A stretch of 64,000 bases of DNA, from the NCBI GenBank assembly GCA_022843805.1, contig JALHMY010000017.1:46780-110779 (forward strand), given 5' to 3'. Shown here in pieces: positions 18,531 through 28,712 of this stretch; the stretch's first letter is position 1; each line of letters begins with the position of its first letter. This DNA comes from Fuerstiella sp. (GTDB taxonomy: Bacteria; Planctomycetota; Planctomycetia; Planctomycetales; Planctomycetaceae). The notes under the pieces were generated by a model. The model saw only the letters and a program-made list of their open reading frames with translations, had not been told where the DNA came from and searched no databases. Made by a program: the position numbers and the translations under genes.

Positions 18531-19561
18531 CCTGCACCTCCGCCCGGTCGAACGATTCCAGTCAGATCAGCATCCAGCTTCACTCCCTGCAAACAATTGT
18601 TCGACAACATATGCAGACAACTGGCCGCACTGACCACGGTTGAAGCAAGCAGCAACATACCACCAACAGTATGAGCTGAACAGATCGTTGCCTGCAGCCA
18701 GCTTCCAGGCGTTCCCACGATCCCGAAGGCAGGGAAACCCAGACGAGTCAGGAACGAACCCAGCCCAAGGAGCAGCTGGAAAATCAGTGACAGGGCAATC
18801 AGCCTTCCACAGAATTTTAACCCGGGCGCGTCAGACCGCATCAGACTCCACAGAGCCAGAGCAGCGAAAACGGATACTGCCACGGCACCGGCAATGTGCT
18901 CATGCAGCATTGTATGCAGATGGCGAAAACTGCTGCCAAGGAGATACTGACCAAAAACCAGCAATGGCAGCATCACAATGACGGCAAAGGAAGTCGCGGA
19001 AATCCTGCTGTCCTGCTGGCCTTTTAATGTACGCCAGCGTCTTCCGGTTGTTACAAGAAACATCACACACAAACAGAAGAACAATCCACCTGTAATGCTG
19101 TGCAGCATTGCCAGATCGCTTTTGTCGAAGAGCACCCTTGCTCCTCCCAGGCCACCCTGTGCGATTACCGAAAGCAGAATCGAGACTGAAAACCAGCGAA
19201 TTCCAGGGGCAGACTTCGACCAGAAAGCGGCTGCAGTAAGGCCAATGCTGAACAGGCCAATCAGTACGCCACCAAGGCGATGACCATGTTCAACAAACTT
19301 CTCCGGATTCTTCGCGAAATCCTGAAACCATGGATAAAGAAGCATGTTATGACCGTCAGACGAAGGCCAGTCGGCGAACGCCATACCGGCCTTGAGAGTT
19401 GTCACAAATGCGCCCATCGTAATAGGCAGCAACGAAACCAGGACAACGGCCCAGGCTGCCTTTCGCACTGATGGATGAATTTGTGAATCTGACTCGGACA
19501 CGCTGTCCACCTGAATCGAATTGAGCTGTTTAATGGTGTGCCGAAGTGCTCTTCGAAACAC
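18527..19561 (-). CDS. ctaA: Heme A synthase (COX15/CtaA)
   Basis: 344 residues from a GTG at 19561 that overlaps the end of the subunit I gene by 32 bases; a GTG at 19510 would avoid the overlap and lose only 17 polar residues. Eight membrane helices are arranged as two four-helix halves, each with a pair of His ligands: EHGHRLGGVLIG and HSITGGLFF in the first, LHEHIAGAVAV and SAHTVGGMLLL in the second. The enzyme oxidises heme O to heme A for the a-type centres of the oxidase. Its product feeds the oxidase encoded in the same operon. Confidence 0.92.
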   Translation of the reverse strand: MFRRALRHTIKQLNSIQVDSVSESDSQIHPSVRKAAWAVVLVSLLPITMGAFVTTLKAGMAFADWPSSDGHNMLLYPWFQDFAKNPEKFVEHGHRLGGVLIGLFSIGLTAAAFWSKSAPGIRWFSVSILLSVIAQGGLGGARVLFDKSDLAMLHSITGGLFFCLCVMFLVTTGRRWRTLKGQQDSRISATSFAVIVMLPLLVFGQYLLGSSFRHLHTMLHEHIAGAVAVSVFAALALWSLMRSDAPGLKFCGRLIALSLIFQLLLGLGSFLTRLGFPAFGIVGTPGSWLQATICSAHTVGGMLLLASTVVSAASCLHMLSNNCLQGVKLDADLTGIVRPGGGAG

Positions 19562-21353
19562 CGGCCGGCGGAGGTGAAGTTTGCAGTATAAAGTCCTGAT
19601 TCATCGCTTCCGCTTCAGGTGAAGAATACTCGTAAGGGCCACGGTAGCAAACTGGAGGAACATCGAAGTTACCATGTCCCGGAGGCGATGGTGCACTCCA
19701 TTCCAGCCCATTTGCTCCCCATGGGTTTCGTCCGCACTTTTCCCCGAACAGAATGCTGAGGAAGAAATTGCCGAGCAGCAGGAACTGTGCCGCACCCATG
19801 ATGATCGCACTGATGGTCATCAGCTGATTCATTGGAAGCAGGTGTTCAAGGTATGGATGCAGATATGGGTCTGCGTAACGACGAGGCATGCCGGCGATGC
19901 CGAGCAGATGCATTGGGAAGAACGTTCCGTTCATGCCGATGAAAGTCAGCACGAAGTGAACCTTTGCGACCCGATCGTTCATCAATCTGCCAAACATTTT
20001 CGGGAACCAGAACTGAATGCCTGCAAACACACCGAAAAGCGTTGCACCAAACAACACATAGTGGAAATGAGCCACAATGAAGTAAGTGTCGTGGAAATAG
20101 ATGTCAACCGGAACAGCAGCCATGAAGATACCGCTCAGGCCCCCAACGATGAACAGGGCCACGAATGCAGCACAATTCAGCATCACGGCATTGAACTTCA
20201 CATTTCCATCCCAGATCGTCCCGATCCAGTTGAAGGTTTTGATGGCTGAAGGCAAAGCAATCATCATCGTGGAGGTCATGAATGTCATACCCAGAGCCGG
20301 ATTCATGCCGCTTGTAAACATATGATGGCCCCAGACGATGAATCCCAGACCAGCAATTGCCGCCATGGAATAAACCATCGGCTTGTACCCAAAGACTGGC
20401 TTGCGGCACATGCAGGACAACATGTCAGAGACCATTCCCATCGCGGGCAGCAGCATGATGTAAACGGCGGGATGCGAGTAAAACCAGAACAAGTGCTGCC
20501 AGAGCAGTGGCTGTCCGCCACCCACCGTTGGTTCTGCATTATTCACAATGATTCCGGCAGGGATGAAGAACACAGTTCCCAGAAGCCGGTCCGTAACCAG
20601 CATGAACCCCGCTGCAGTCAGAACGGGCAGAGCAAAGGCCTGCAGAATGGCGGTGATAAACATGCTCCAGATGGTCAGAGGCATACGGAACAGAGTCATC
20701 CCCGGTGCCCGCATATTGATAATGGTGGTCATGTAGTTGACCGACCCCATCATGGAAGAAACACCAACCAGTGTCAGGCCGATCAGCCACCAGGTCTGAG
20801 CAGCTCCGGATCCTGGAGCTGCCTGAACCAGGGCACTCAGGAGCGGATACGAAGTCCAGCCGTTCGCAGGACCGGCAGTCACACCACCAGCGACAAAACT
20901 AATTCCAAAACACGCCATGGCCGGCCACATAAACCAGTAGCTGAGCATGTTCAGAACAGGGAACGCCATATCATCCGCGCCGATCTGAAGCGGAATCAGG
21001 AAGTTCCCGAAAGCACCGGCAAGAATCGGAATGATGACAAGAAAGATCATCACCGACGCATGCATGGTGAACAGCATGGTATAAAATTCCGGACTGATCT
21101 GGCCGCCTTCGCCGGCAAAGATCTTGCCCAGGATTGGCATGTTTTCCCATGGAAACGCCAGCTGCCAGCGTACGGCAAGTGCAAGGGCACCGCCCACCAT
21201 CAGCATCAGCATCGTCGTAATAAGAAACTGTATTCCGATGACCTTATGGTCTGTGGAAAATACGTATTTTCTGATAAAGCCGATGTCATGATGTCCATGT
21301 GCATGGCTGTCGGCATGATCGTGACCGTGTAATGCCGGACTCACAGTAGCCAT
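19530..21353 (-). CDS. ctaD: Cytochrome c oxidase subunit I (A2-type)
   Basis: 607 residues, twelve helices. A His-rich N-terminal tail (HGHDHADSHAHGHH) precedes the core. The low-spin heme ligand is in FTMHASVMIF. The CuB region reads LFWFYSHPAVYIMLLP: the Glu of GHPEVY is replaced and a Tyr-Ser pair appears, which is the YSHPxV mark of A2-type heme-copper oxidases. Two CuB His ligands are in VWGHHMFTSG, and the remaining heme His are in VAHFHYVLFG. The K-channel Lys is kept in SAIKTFNWIGT and the D-channel Asp in IGADDMAFP. ATG at 21353. It reduces O2 to water and pumps protons. Confidence 0.97.
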   Translation of the reverse strand: MATVSPALHGHDHADSHAHGHHDIGFIRKYVFSTDHKVIGIQFLITTMLMLMVGGALALAVRWQLAFPWENMPILGKIFAGEGGQISPEFYTMLFTMHASVMIFLVIIPILAGAFGNFLIPLQIGADDMAFPVLNMLSYWFMWPAMACFGISFVAGGVTAGPANGWTSYPLLSALVQAAPGSGAAQTWWLIGLTLVGVSSMMGSVNYMTTIINMRAPGMTLFRMPLTIWSMFITAILQAFALPVLTAAGFMLVTDRLLGTVFFIPAGIIVNNAEPTVGGGQPLLWQHLFWFYSHPAVYIMLLPAMGMVSDMLSCMCRKPVFGYKPMVYSMAAIAGLGFIVWGHHMFTSGMNPALGMTFMTSTMMIALPSAIKTFNWIGTIWDGNVKFNAVMLNCAAFVALFIVGGLSGIFMAAVPVDIYFHDTYFIVAHFHYVLFGATLFGVFAGIQFWFPKMFGRLMNDRVAKVHFVLTFIGMNGTFFPMHLLGIAGMPRRYADPYLHPYLEHLLPMNQLMTISAIIMGAAQFLLLGNFFLSILFGEKCGRNPWGANGLEWSAPSPPGHGNFDVPPVCYRGPYEYSSPEAEAMNQDFILQTSPPPAGVSKSTSAHH

Positions 21354-21455
21354 TACTCATCTACCCTTCAGAACACAAACCAAGTTAAACAACGTTTAAG
21401 ACCCTGCCAGCTCCACCGTCAGAAATCCTGCTGGCCTTCAGGCAATCCACCCAGG

Positions 21456-22262
21456 CTAATTCGTCTCTTCTTCAGCTGCCTTGTATCCGTCTTCATTCTG
21501 TTCGTCCTGCAGTCGATTCAGATACGCCTTGTAGGCCGCTTCCGACTCGGCAACGATCTTTGCTCGCATCTTGTAGTGACCCCATCCGCACAGTTCTGCG
21601 CAGACGATGTCATATTCGCCGGCCTCAGGAATCTCGAACCAAACTGGAATGATGAGTCCGGGAACCGCATCCTGCTTCAGCCGCAGTTGAGGAGAAAAAA
21701 ATGCGTGCTGGACATCCTGGGTTCGCAAATTGATCTTTACTGGTCTTCCGGTGGGAACGTGTAGTTCATTCACCCAATAAAGGTCATCCGATTCCGGCTC
21801 ATCCGATAACTTCTTTCCAGGAGCGGGATAGCGAATTCGCCATTCAAACTGCCGGGCAGCGAGTTCCGCAACAGATCCTTCTTCCCGAGTTGAATCCGGA
21901 TAAAACGACTGAACACGATATTCGGCCCAAACGTCCATCTGATACAGGGCAATAAACACCAGCACGAAGGCCGGAACGATTGTCCAGATGAGCTCAAGAC
22001 TGTGGCTCCCGTGGGAGTACCACGCTTTTTGACCTTCGTCTCGGGCTGCACTCTTCCAGAGCGCGTAACCCAGAGCAGCCTGAGTTCCGATGAACACAAT
22101 CGCAACGATCCAAAGGATCAGATAGAACAGCGATTCAATTCGAACTCCCATGGGAGACATCGCTTCGCCGGGGAACCACCAGTTGCTTTCCGGGGCAATC
22201 CAGCAGAAGTAAAGGGCCACAATGGGCCAGAAGTAAAAGAATAGTGCCCAAAACTTCTTCAC
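21456..22262 (-). CDS. ctaC: Cytochrome c oxidase subunit II (CuA)
   Basis: 268 residues from GTG 22262, which has GGAG 9 bases upstream; a TTG at 22271 has no spacing to that site. Two membrane helices (about 5-27 and 47-72) lead to a cupredoxin domain. CuA ligands are His in DVQHAFFSPQLRLKQDAVPG and the run CAELCGWGHYKM, with C-x3-C-x3-H-x2-M spacing. There is no fused cytochrome c domain, so electrons must come from a separate cytochrome; the diheme lipoprotein encoded just upstream is the obvious candidate. It accepts those electrons at CuA and passes them to subunit I. Confidence 0.95.
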   Translation of the reverse strand: MKKFWALFFYFWPIVALYFCWIAPESNWWFPGEAMSPMGVRIESLFYLILWIVAIVFIGTQAALGYALWKSAARDEGQKAWYSHGSHSLELIWTIVPAFVLVFIALYQMDVWAEYRVQSFYPDSTREEGSVAELAARQFEWRIRYPAPGKKLSDEPESDDLYWVNELHVPTGRPVKINLRTQDVQHAFFSPQLRLKQDAVPGLIIPVWFEIPEAGEYDIVCAELCGWGHYKMRAKIVAESEAAYKAYLNRLQDEQNEDGYKAAEEETN

Positions 22263-22343
22263 GACACTCAACTCCGTTTGGCAGCCTGTGGCTACCGCAG
22301 TTTTTGGGACTGCAGGATGAAAACACTTAAACCAGTCAACTCA

Positions 22344-23768
22344 TTAAAGTGAAGCTGCTGCTGCTGCGGGAGCAGCCGCCTGAGACGAGGCGGATGCCCC
22401 GGGCTCGACTTCATAAGGGACACTCAGCACATAATTTACAATGTGCCAGATATCTTCGTGTTCAACGTTCTTAAATGACGGCATTCGGGAACCCTTGATC
22501 CCCGCATGAATTCTGGCAAACAGGTCAATCGGACGTCGACCGCCACGATAAATTCCGTACACAAGATTTCGGGGCTGATTCAGGTTGTCCCACACGTCAT
22601 GAAGACCTGGCTCAGGATACAGTTCATTGGTCACGGGGTTCTTTTCAAAGTCTGTCGTTTGCGGCCCGTCACCCCGACCGGAGATTCCATGACAGTTTGC
22701 ACAGTTCAATGTCTTGCTGAGGTAAAGTTCGCGCCCCCGGCGCCTTGATTCGATAGTATCGGCAACCCTTGGAATTTTGGGCGTTACGAGCGCTTCCTCA
22801 GTCTGAGCCACTGACCATGTCTCTGCAAGCTCATCACTGATAAAGCCCAATTCGTCCTTCAGGTCTGCTCCGATGAATGCCTTGAGTTCTTCAACAATCT
22901 CAGCACGCTTCTCACCCTCCTTCACCCGAGATGTCACTGCATCCCGAGAGAAGCTGGACGCCAGACTGCTTGCAGTTTTGCGTTCAAACTCACCCCTCAT
23001 CGCAAGGAACCTGACGTATTCCACAATCGCATGGATATCGCTGTCATTCAGCAGAAGGAATGAAGGCATATAGGTGCCAGGTATCCCCTGCTTCACGATT
23101 CGGGTCAGGTCATTTCTGCTGGCTTTGGAAGTATCATTGGTTGATGTGAATTTAAATACACCGTGTCGATAATCGCGAGGACGCGGATAAAGATACTGTG
23201 CGGTCGGCCCATTCCCATCGCCTGAGGTACCATGGCAATGGCTACAATGCCTCTGATAGAGCATCCGACCATTTTTCAGAGTTGAACCGCCGTCAAAAGT
23301 GACCTGATCGCCCTGAGCAGGAGCGTTTTGCAGAGCAGACACCAGAGTGGCCGTCCCGGTTGCTGCATCCCACTTCAAAACAGCGGCGGTCTCTCCCGAA
23401 CATGCACCGGTCACAAACTGCAGTGAGCTCACCTTTTCCGGAACACTGTTACCTTCAGCAAACTCAAACTGCAGCGATTTCACAGCAGCTGATGCGTCAG
23501 GGGTCGTTGCCACACTGCAGGCAATCCCACCAAAATCCACGGGAAGCTTTTGCCATGCGACAAGCGTTTGAGGGTTTCCGAAACGTTCATCGACAAGTTC
23601 ACGAACGCCTTTAACGTCCTTAAAACCTGTCTGGGCTTCATTCATCAGAGACAGTGTTCTATCGCTGTAGACGAACGAAGAATCCCCACGGTCCGAACAA
23701 CCCGCGAAAAGAATGGGCGATACGAGGATCGCAATTAATCGATGAGCAGTGTTGGATGTCAACGACAT
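22344..23768 (-). CDS. Diheme cytochrome c lipoprotein
   Basis: 474 residues from ATG 23768 (MSLTSNTAHRLIAILVSPIL), giving a lipoprotein signal ending in LFAGC; a longer frame upstream has no signal. Two class I cytochrome c domains follow a 150-residue N-terminal part. Heme sites are CSHCH (175-179) and CANCH (356-360), with likely axial Met in GTYMPSF and GSRMPSF. A tethered diheme protein next to subunit II should carry electrons from the bc-type complex to CuA. The N-terminal part has no recognised domain. The C-terminus is a low-complexity Ala tail. Confidence 0.9.
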   Translation of the reverse strand: MSLTSNTAHRLIAILVSPILFAGCSDRGDSSFVYSDRTLSLMNEAQTGFKDVKGVRELVDERFGNPQTLVAWQKLPVDFGGIACSVATTPDASAAVKSLQFEFAEGNSVPEKVSSLQFVTGACSGETAAVLKWDAATGTATLVSALQNAPAQGDQVTFDGGSTLKNGRMLYQRHCSHCHGTSGDGNGPTAQYLYPRPRDYRHGVFKFTSTNDTSKASRNDLTRIVKQGIPGTYMPSFLLLNDSDIHAIVEYVRFLAMRGEFERKTASSLASSFSRDAVTSRVKEGEKRAEIVEELKAFIGADLKDELGFISDELAETWSVAQTEEALVTPKIPRVADTIESRRRGRELYLSKTLNCANCHGISGRGDGPQTTDFEKNPVTNELYPEPGLHDVWDNLNQPRNLVYGIYRGGRRPIDLFARIHAGIKGSRMPSFKNVEHEDIWHIVNYVLSVPYEVEPGASASSQAAAPAAAAASL

Positions 23769-23880
23769 TCCCCCAACCCCAGTACACAAATTCGATGAAC
23801 TTCGAACAACAGAAGACACTACGTAACACGCTTTACTTAAAGGACCGCACGAGACGCGAGTCCCCGCAGTCTGCATCCGG

Positions 23881-24819
23881 CTACAACGCCAGCTTCTCGA
23901 CAGGAAGATCGATCTTCATCTCAGTTGACTCGCCAGCTTTCACTGTCACCGTCAGCTTTCGCTCGACAAAATTTCCCTGAACAGACTCGTGCCAGACAGA
24001 GAACGAATGAGAACCCGCCGGAAGATCAGCGATTGAAAAACGTCCTTCCGCATCCGTTACTGCTGCGTAGGGATGATCAACCGGAAGATGCCACGCTTTC
24101 ATCCAGGCATGATAGTCACATGTCACAGCCAGCGGCACAGTCTCTGCCCTGCGGTACTTGAAATTCAGTACGCCTGTACGTTCGTTGGGTGCGACTCCCG
24201 AATTCACGCCATCGTTCTTGCTGGGATATGTGTGAGTGTTATGAGCGATCGGATCGTCGCTCAGGACTCGCACAGTCCGGCCAACAGGAACCAGCAGGCA
24301 ATGCGGAAAGAATCGACAGTTTTTCTGGTCGAAGATGATGTCCTCGCCTTCTGACTGTACCGGCTTGCCGCCAGCCGGTGCCTTCGCCATATAGACGAAC
24401 ACGTTCGCCACGCCCCCGTTGGCGTCAACCATCAGCTTTTCATCCGGCATGTCTACTGCGGAACACACTTCCTTGTCCTTGACGTCCGCACCAGCTTTGA
24501 TTTTCAAAGGAATTGAAGGAGCAGATCCAGCCAGCACTACCTGACCCTGGAAGACTCCAAATCCGCCTTCTGTTGTGGCAGGAGCTGCAGCATCGGTGGC
24601 AGCACCGGCTTCGCCACCTTCTGTCGGGGCGGCCCCCAGATCAGCGGAAACCATGATCACGTCAGGAACAACTGATGCACCGCCACCATATTGCCCACAC
24701 CCTGTTACGGCGAGGAGAACTCCGGACGCTATCAATTTTCGCCAGTCAGAATTTATCATCGTGTCAGCCACGCAAGAGCATTTCTCAGTACAAATCGTAA
24801 TCCAGTGCGACCGTTTCAT
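23881..24819 (-). CDS. Lipoprotein with cupredoxin-like and carboxypeptidase-regulatory-like domains
   Basis: 312 residues. The ATG at 24819 overlaps the octaheme stop (TAATG) and has GAGG 5 bases upstream; a start at 24759 (MINSDWRKLIASGVLLAVTG) would give a shorter lipoprotein signal ending in VTGCG. The mature protein has an Ala/Thr-rich linker, then a beta-rich region with possible type 1 copper ligands: a His in DDPIAHNTHTYPS and the cluster CDYHAWMKAWH. The last 70 residues (YAAVTDAEGRFSIADLPAGS) are a carboxypeptidase-regulatory-like fold. Its place between two cytochromes suggests an electron-transfer or structural subunit of the respiratory complex; the copper site is inferred. Confidence 0.82.
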   Translation of the reverse strand: MKRSHWITICTEKCSCVADTMINSDWRKLIASGVLLAVTGCGQYGGGASVVPDVIMVSADLGAAPTEGGEAGAATDAAAPATTEGGFGVFQGQVVLAGSAPSIPLKIKAGADVKDKEVCSAVDMPDEKLMVDANGGVANVFVYMAKAPAGGKPVQSEGEDIIFDQKNCRFFPHCLLVPVGRTVRVLSDDPIAHNTHTYPSKNDGVNSGVAPNERTGVLNFKYRRAETVPLAVTCDYHAWMKAWHLPVDHPYAAVTDAEGRFSIADLPAGSHSFSVWHESVQGNFVERKLTVTVKAGESTEMKIDLPVEKLAL

Positions 24820-27800
24820 TATTCCTCACCTCCGGCACCCGCCGCCGCATCTGATGCAGGCGCTGTCTGCCCGTCTGCCGGGACTGCAGGGTCCGCTGCA
24901 GCAGGAGCTGCTTCAGTGCCAGGAACTGTGTAGACGACTGGTCCGACGTTCTCCATCAGATCAACGTAATTCAACAGCGCATCTCGTGTACCAGTTATCT
25001 GGGCTTCCGGATCACCCCTAAACAAGTCCGGGAACTGCGGACTGTTCTTCGGGAAATTCACTGGCATCGAAGTGTATGGCAGGATCCATGACGGTTTATA
25101 CAGCCACAATTTCAACCAGTCAGCCCTGAGTCGCTTATTCACAACATTCAGATTTGGCCCCTGAATGTCCTTGGCCGGATCCGAAACCTTGAATTTCCGA
25201 CCAGCAACTGAATGGCATTTCACGCACAACGGGCCATTCAGCGTCTTCCAGGACTCCTCAAGGTACCGTTCGCCCTCTTCGAGAAGTCCGGCATGGGCCG
25301 CTTCAACTTCTTTGGAGGTCAGGTAATCCACATCCATCGGTTCAACTTCGTCATACGGGAATGAAGCCCCGTCCACGGCAGCAAAGTAATTGGCCAGAAT
25401 TCCGGCCTCTTCGCTGCTCATATTGAATCGCGGCATACGCAGCACGGTCGTATAGCGAATCTTTGTTGGCTCAAGCAGAAAATCATGCAACCAGTCCGTC
25501 TGAACTTTAAAGCCTTCCTGAATCAGCGGAGGCGGTGAAGCCTGCCATGCCAGGTAGCGATTTCCTGCGGTTCGTGTCTCCATCAGCTGGTCAACAAGCC
25601 ACTCCGCATAGGAACCCCCGCGAGCCGCTTCATAGTTGACCATTAACGATTCGGGAACAATCACACGTGAACCCGGCAGCAGTCGTTTTTGAGCTTCTCC
25701 GCTTCCAAAGTCGGCGGTTTCCCACATATCGAAACCGTGTTCGCGGAACTCGGGATCTTCTTCAGGGTCCGGGGATGAGTAACGCAATCCATGAATGGTT
25801 GCAACCGGATATTCAACCGTCTCTTCTCCCACCTTAAACTTTCGTGTTTCACCGGTCAAAACCTGCCTCGGCGGCCGGAAATGCAGAAGCATTTCGAGGG
25901 CCTTCTCATGGTCGGCGGGAGAAAGTTCTGTCGGCAGAATCTCGTCGAGATTCGCACCGAAAGTGATTTTGGGAAGTTCAACCATGTGACAGCCCGTGCA
26001 GTTATACTTCGTCAGCAGAGCTTCACCCTGAATGCGAGTCTTGTCACGTTCATCCGGAGAATAGATGTAGTCAGGCGCTGGAGGATCTGCGACAAGCCCG
26101 AGAATGAACGTCGCAATTGCCTCGATCTCATTCTCTTTGAATGGGAATTTTGGCATCCTCAGACGCTCGTCGTAGCCTTTCGTCTGAGTCGTCATGTAGT
26201 CGTAACTTCGAGGCTCCCGCAGCTTCTGCCACACAAAACCAGCGCGTCCATGATGAGCGATGCTGTCATAGAAGAACGCGGCACCCAACCCGGAATCGGA
26301 TTCTTCCTTTGTGATCTGTCCTTTTTCCAGAAGCCCGGCTTTAGCGTCACGCAGAGCCTGCTCCACTCTTTGAGCAGTGGAATCGAACCTTGAATCAGCA
26401 GGTTCACCGTGGTGATGCAGGAATTCTTCGATATGTTCAAACCCAAGCTTGCTTGTGTCTTTACGTCCCCAGTCCTGCAGAGCGACCCCAATCGGCCGAG
26501 CCAGCTCGTATCCGGGCATATCGTGACATGCGTAGCAACCATATTTGGAAATTGTCTTTCTGCCGACATATTCCAGCTTTTTGTTCCGCCATTCCGTAGC
26601 GTCTGCGATTGCCGCACCATCCTCGCTGGCCAGGGCCGCCTCATCGCCAACAACATCTGCCTTCTTCTGTGGGAATTTGCCTCCGGCCGTTATTTCCTTT
26701 GCAACCGAAAGACTGAAGCGGGCCTTATTCAGGTACAAAGTGACCAGCTCATCCAGATCGGCGTCATTCACTGCGAGCGGAGTATACTGGCCAGGCTCTC
26801 CCTGACTCAAAAGAAATGCAGTGATATCGGCCGCAGGATCCACAGCCGTCACACCATCCGTGTCGACATACGAATTGAGATATAGATTGGGCATCTTAGT
26901 GCGAGCGTGATACCGGTCAGGTTCCCGGATCCACGTGTATAGCCAGTCGCTAAATGCCGGATTATCCGCGTTTCGCTTAATCTTCAGATGAATGTCGCTG
27001 ATATTTGGTCCGAACTCGGCTTTCGAAGTCGGAACCGCCGCATGCTGATGGCAGGCGAGGCATCCACGTTCGGAGAAGAGTTGCTTACCCCGTTCTGCGC
27101 TGGCCTCATAGCCTTCCACAGGCTTCAGCAGATCAATCGGCTCTGAACTGCCAATAAGTACTCGAGCGATACCCGCCAGTTCGGCCGACTCGTACTTCTG
27201 AGCAGTCTCATCTTCCTGATTGGACAAATTAAAGAACTGAGGCATACGGGTTGTGGGACGATATCGAGACGGGACTTCGGTCCAGTACTCGATCCATGAT
27301 GCTGTCGTCTTGCTTGAAATATGCCGGAAGCTTGGACCTACTTTTCGCATTTTTCCGGCGACCTGGCCAGGATCCGCAGCAATTCGGGCTGCTTCCTCCG
27401 GGGTCTGAGGTTCCAGACGCAAATCCGGTCCGATAGCGCTGCCCGCGTCAAAGCCATGAATTTCGTGACACCCGAAACATCCATACGTCTTTACCAGCTC
27501 GTATCCCTGAGTCACTTTGGGCGCGGAAGCGCCAAACTTCGGACTCACACCAAGCTCCGTCACGCTGTGATGACATTTGATACAGGTTGACTCGGCAAAT
27601 CGCTCCGGCTGCATTGGGTATTCCCAGAAGTGATTTGCATGATATCCGTATTCTTTGTTCCACTCGCCCGCGAGATGAGGATTGTTCGGAGTATGTTCGG
27701 CATTGCCGAAACTTGTTCCCGAGCCCTGACCGTCGTGGCAAATCGTACAGCCGAATTTCGATACCGGGTGTGGACTGGCCGAGGTGCAGAATAGTTCATG

Positions 27801-28712
27801 ATTAGGATGTGTCGAGAACGGCTGAGGGAACACGTTTTCCGACACCCAGTCCTGCACTTCTGAAGTCGAAGGGTGCCCGGCCGGAAACGCTGGAACGTTG
27901 CCAGCAGCCGTTCGATCGATGTTCTGATGACAGGTTCTGCAACGGTCAAATCGAGCAATTTCAGTCATGCCCAGGGTTTGAGAAAGGCCAGGCAGCCAGT
28001 CCTGGATAATCTTCAAATGTGAGTTGAAGCCGTCGATGATCGGCAACTCCATCAGATTGCGCTTCCAGCGAGATACCGGGTCAGTCGGTTTGATATTATT
28101 CAAAGACGCCTGTACACGATTGGCTTCGCCGGATAACTGATCTATTGATACAGCAAGTTTATCACGTTCTGAAGTTGCTGCGCGAACCTCGCCGTTCGTC
28201 ACTTCCAGTTCGGCTTTCGCAACATCCAGCGTCGCCCGAGTCTCGTCGCAGTCCTTCTGACGTGCGGTGAACTCAGCGTAACGCTTATCCAGTGCATCAC
28301 CGGTAAGCCCGTCGCGAATCGCAAGGTTGTAGTCGCCTCGCGCCTTATCACGAATTGAGTTCTTAAATTTCAACTCAATTTCCAGCTTCTCAACAGTCCG
28401 CAACTGCTGATCTGCTTTCGTGATCAGTTCAGCATTTGCCGTTTCGAATTCAGACACCTGCTGGTCGGCAGCGGTCCGCTTTGCCGTCAGTTCCTGCAGA
28501 GCCTGCTGATACGATGAGTTTTCGATCGCCTGCAGATCGCGAACTTTGACAGCCGCCTCCAGATCGAAATTCGTTCGCTGCCAGGCGCGCCATTCGTCTG
28601 CCTGGTCCTGACGCATCATGGCAATCACGGAGCCCAGCATGATGATGCTGCTTGCAGCAAACACTCTATGGAGCGACTTCTGATTCCAACGAAAATGATC
28701 GGTTGCTGGCAT
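24819..28712 (-). CDS. Octaheme c-type cytochrome of the bc-type complex
   Basis: 1297 residues, far larger than the cytochrome c1 or f it seems to replace. A membrane anchor (about 17-33) is followed by a coiled coil (about 50-210), then eight CxxCH sites: 258-262, 322-326, 377-381, 412-416, 551-555, 726-730, 905-909 and 1163-1167. Likely axial Met occur in repeated blocks such as TRMPQF, TKMPNL, LRMPKF and LRMPRF, each after a cytochrome-c-like module. The gene follows the cytochrome b genes on the same strand and overlaps the next gene by one base. It probably takes electrons from the Rieske centre on the outer membrane face and passes them on to the lipoproteins. Confidence 0.93.
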   Translation of the reverse strand: MPATDHFRWNQKSLHRVFAASSIIMLGSVIAMMRQDQADEWRAWQRTNFDLEAAVKVRDLQAIENSSYQQALQELTAKRTAADQQVSEFETANAELITKADQQLRTVEKLEIELKFKNSIRDKARGDYNLAIRDGLTGDALDKRYAEFTARQKDCDETRATLDVAKAELEVTNGEVRAATSERDKLAVSIDQLSGEANRVQASLNNIKPTDPVSRWKRNLMELPIIDGFNSHLKIIQDWLPGLSQTLGMTEIARFDRCRTCHQNIDRTAAGNVPAFPAGHPSTSEVQDWVSENVFPQPFSTHPNHELFCTSASPHPVSKFGCTICHDGQGSGTSFGNAEHTPNNPHLAGEWNKEYGYHANHFWEYPMQPERFAESTCIKCHHSVTELGVSPKFGASAPKVTQGYELVKTYGCFGCHEIHGFDAGSAIGPDLRLEPQTPEEAARIAADPGQVAGKMRKVGPSFRHISSKTTASWIEYWTEVPSRYRPTTRMPQFFNLSNQEDETAQKYESAELAGIARVLIGSSEPIDLLKPVEGYEASAERGKQLFSERGCLACHQHAAVPTSKAEFGPNISDIHLKIKRNADNPAFSDWLYTWIREPDRYHARTKMPNLYLNSYVDTDGVTAVDPAADITAFLLSQGEPGQYTPLAVNDADLDELVTLYLNKARFSLSVAKEITAGGKFPQKKADVVGDEAALASEDGAAIADATEWRNKKLEYVGRKTISKYGCYACHDMPGYELARPIGVALQDWGRKDTSKLGFEHIEEFLHHHGEPADSRFDSTAQRVEQALRDAKAGLLEKGQITKEESDSGLGAAFFYDSIAHHGRAGFVWQKLREPRSYDYMTTQTKGYDERLRMPKFPFKENEIEAIATFILGLVADPPAPDYIYSPDERDKTRIQGEALLTKYNCTGCHMVELPKITFGANLDEILPTELSPADHEKALEMLLHFRPPRQVLTGETRKFKVGEETVEYPVATIHGLRYSSPDPEEDPEFREHGFDMWETADFGSGEAQKRLLPGSRVIVPESLMVNYEAARGGSYAEWLVDQLMETRTAGNRYLAWQASPPPLIQEGFKVQTDWLHDFLLEPTKIRYTTVLRMPRFNMSSEEAGILANYFAAVDGASFPYDEVEPMDVDYLTSKEVEAAHAGLLEEGERYLEESWKTLNGPLCVKCHSVAGRKFKVSDPAKDIQGPNLNVVNKRLRADWLKLWLYKPSWILPYTSMPVNFPKNSPQFPDLFRGDPEAQITGTRDALLNYVDLMENVGPVVYTVPGTEAAPAAADPAVPADGQTAPASDAAAGAGGEE

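Noticed and set aside
20322..21332. Long plus-strand frame (336 codons) opposite oxidase subunit I.
   Set aside because: Antisense shadow: His/Gln/Arg-rich, no domain, and it lies wholly within a certain gene.
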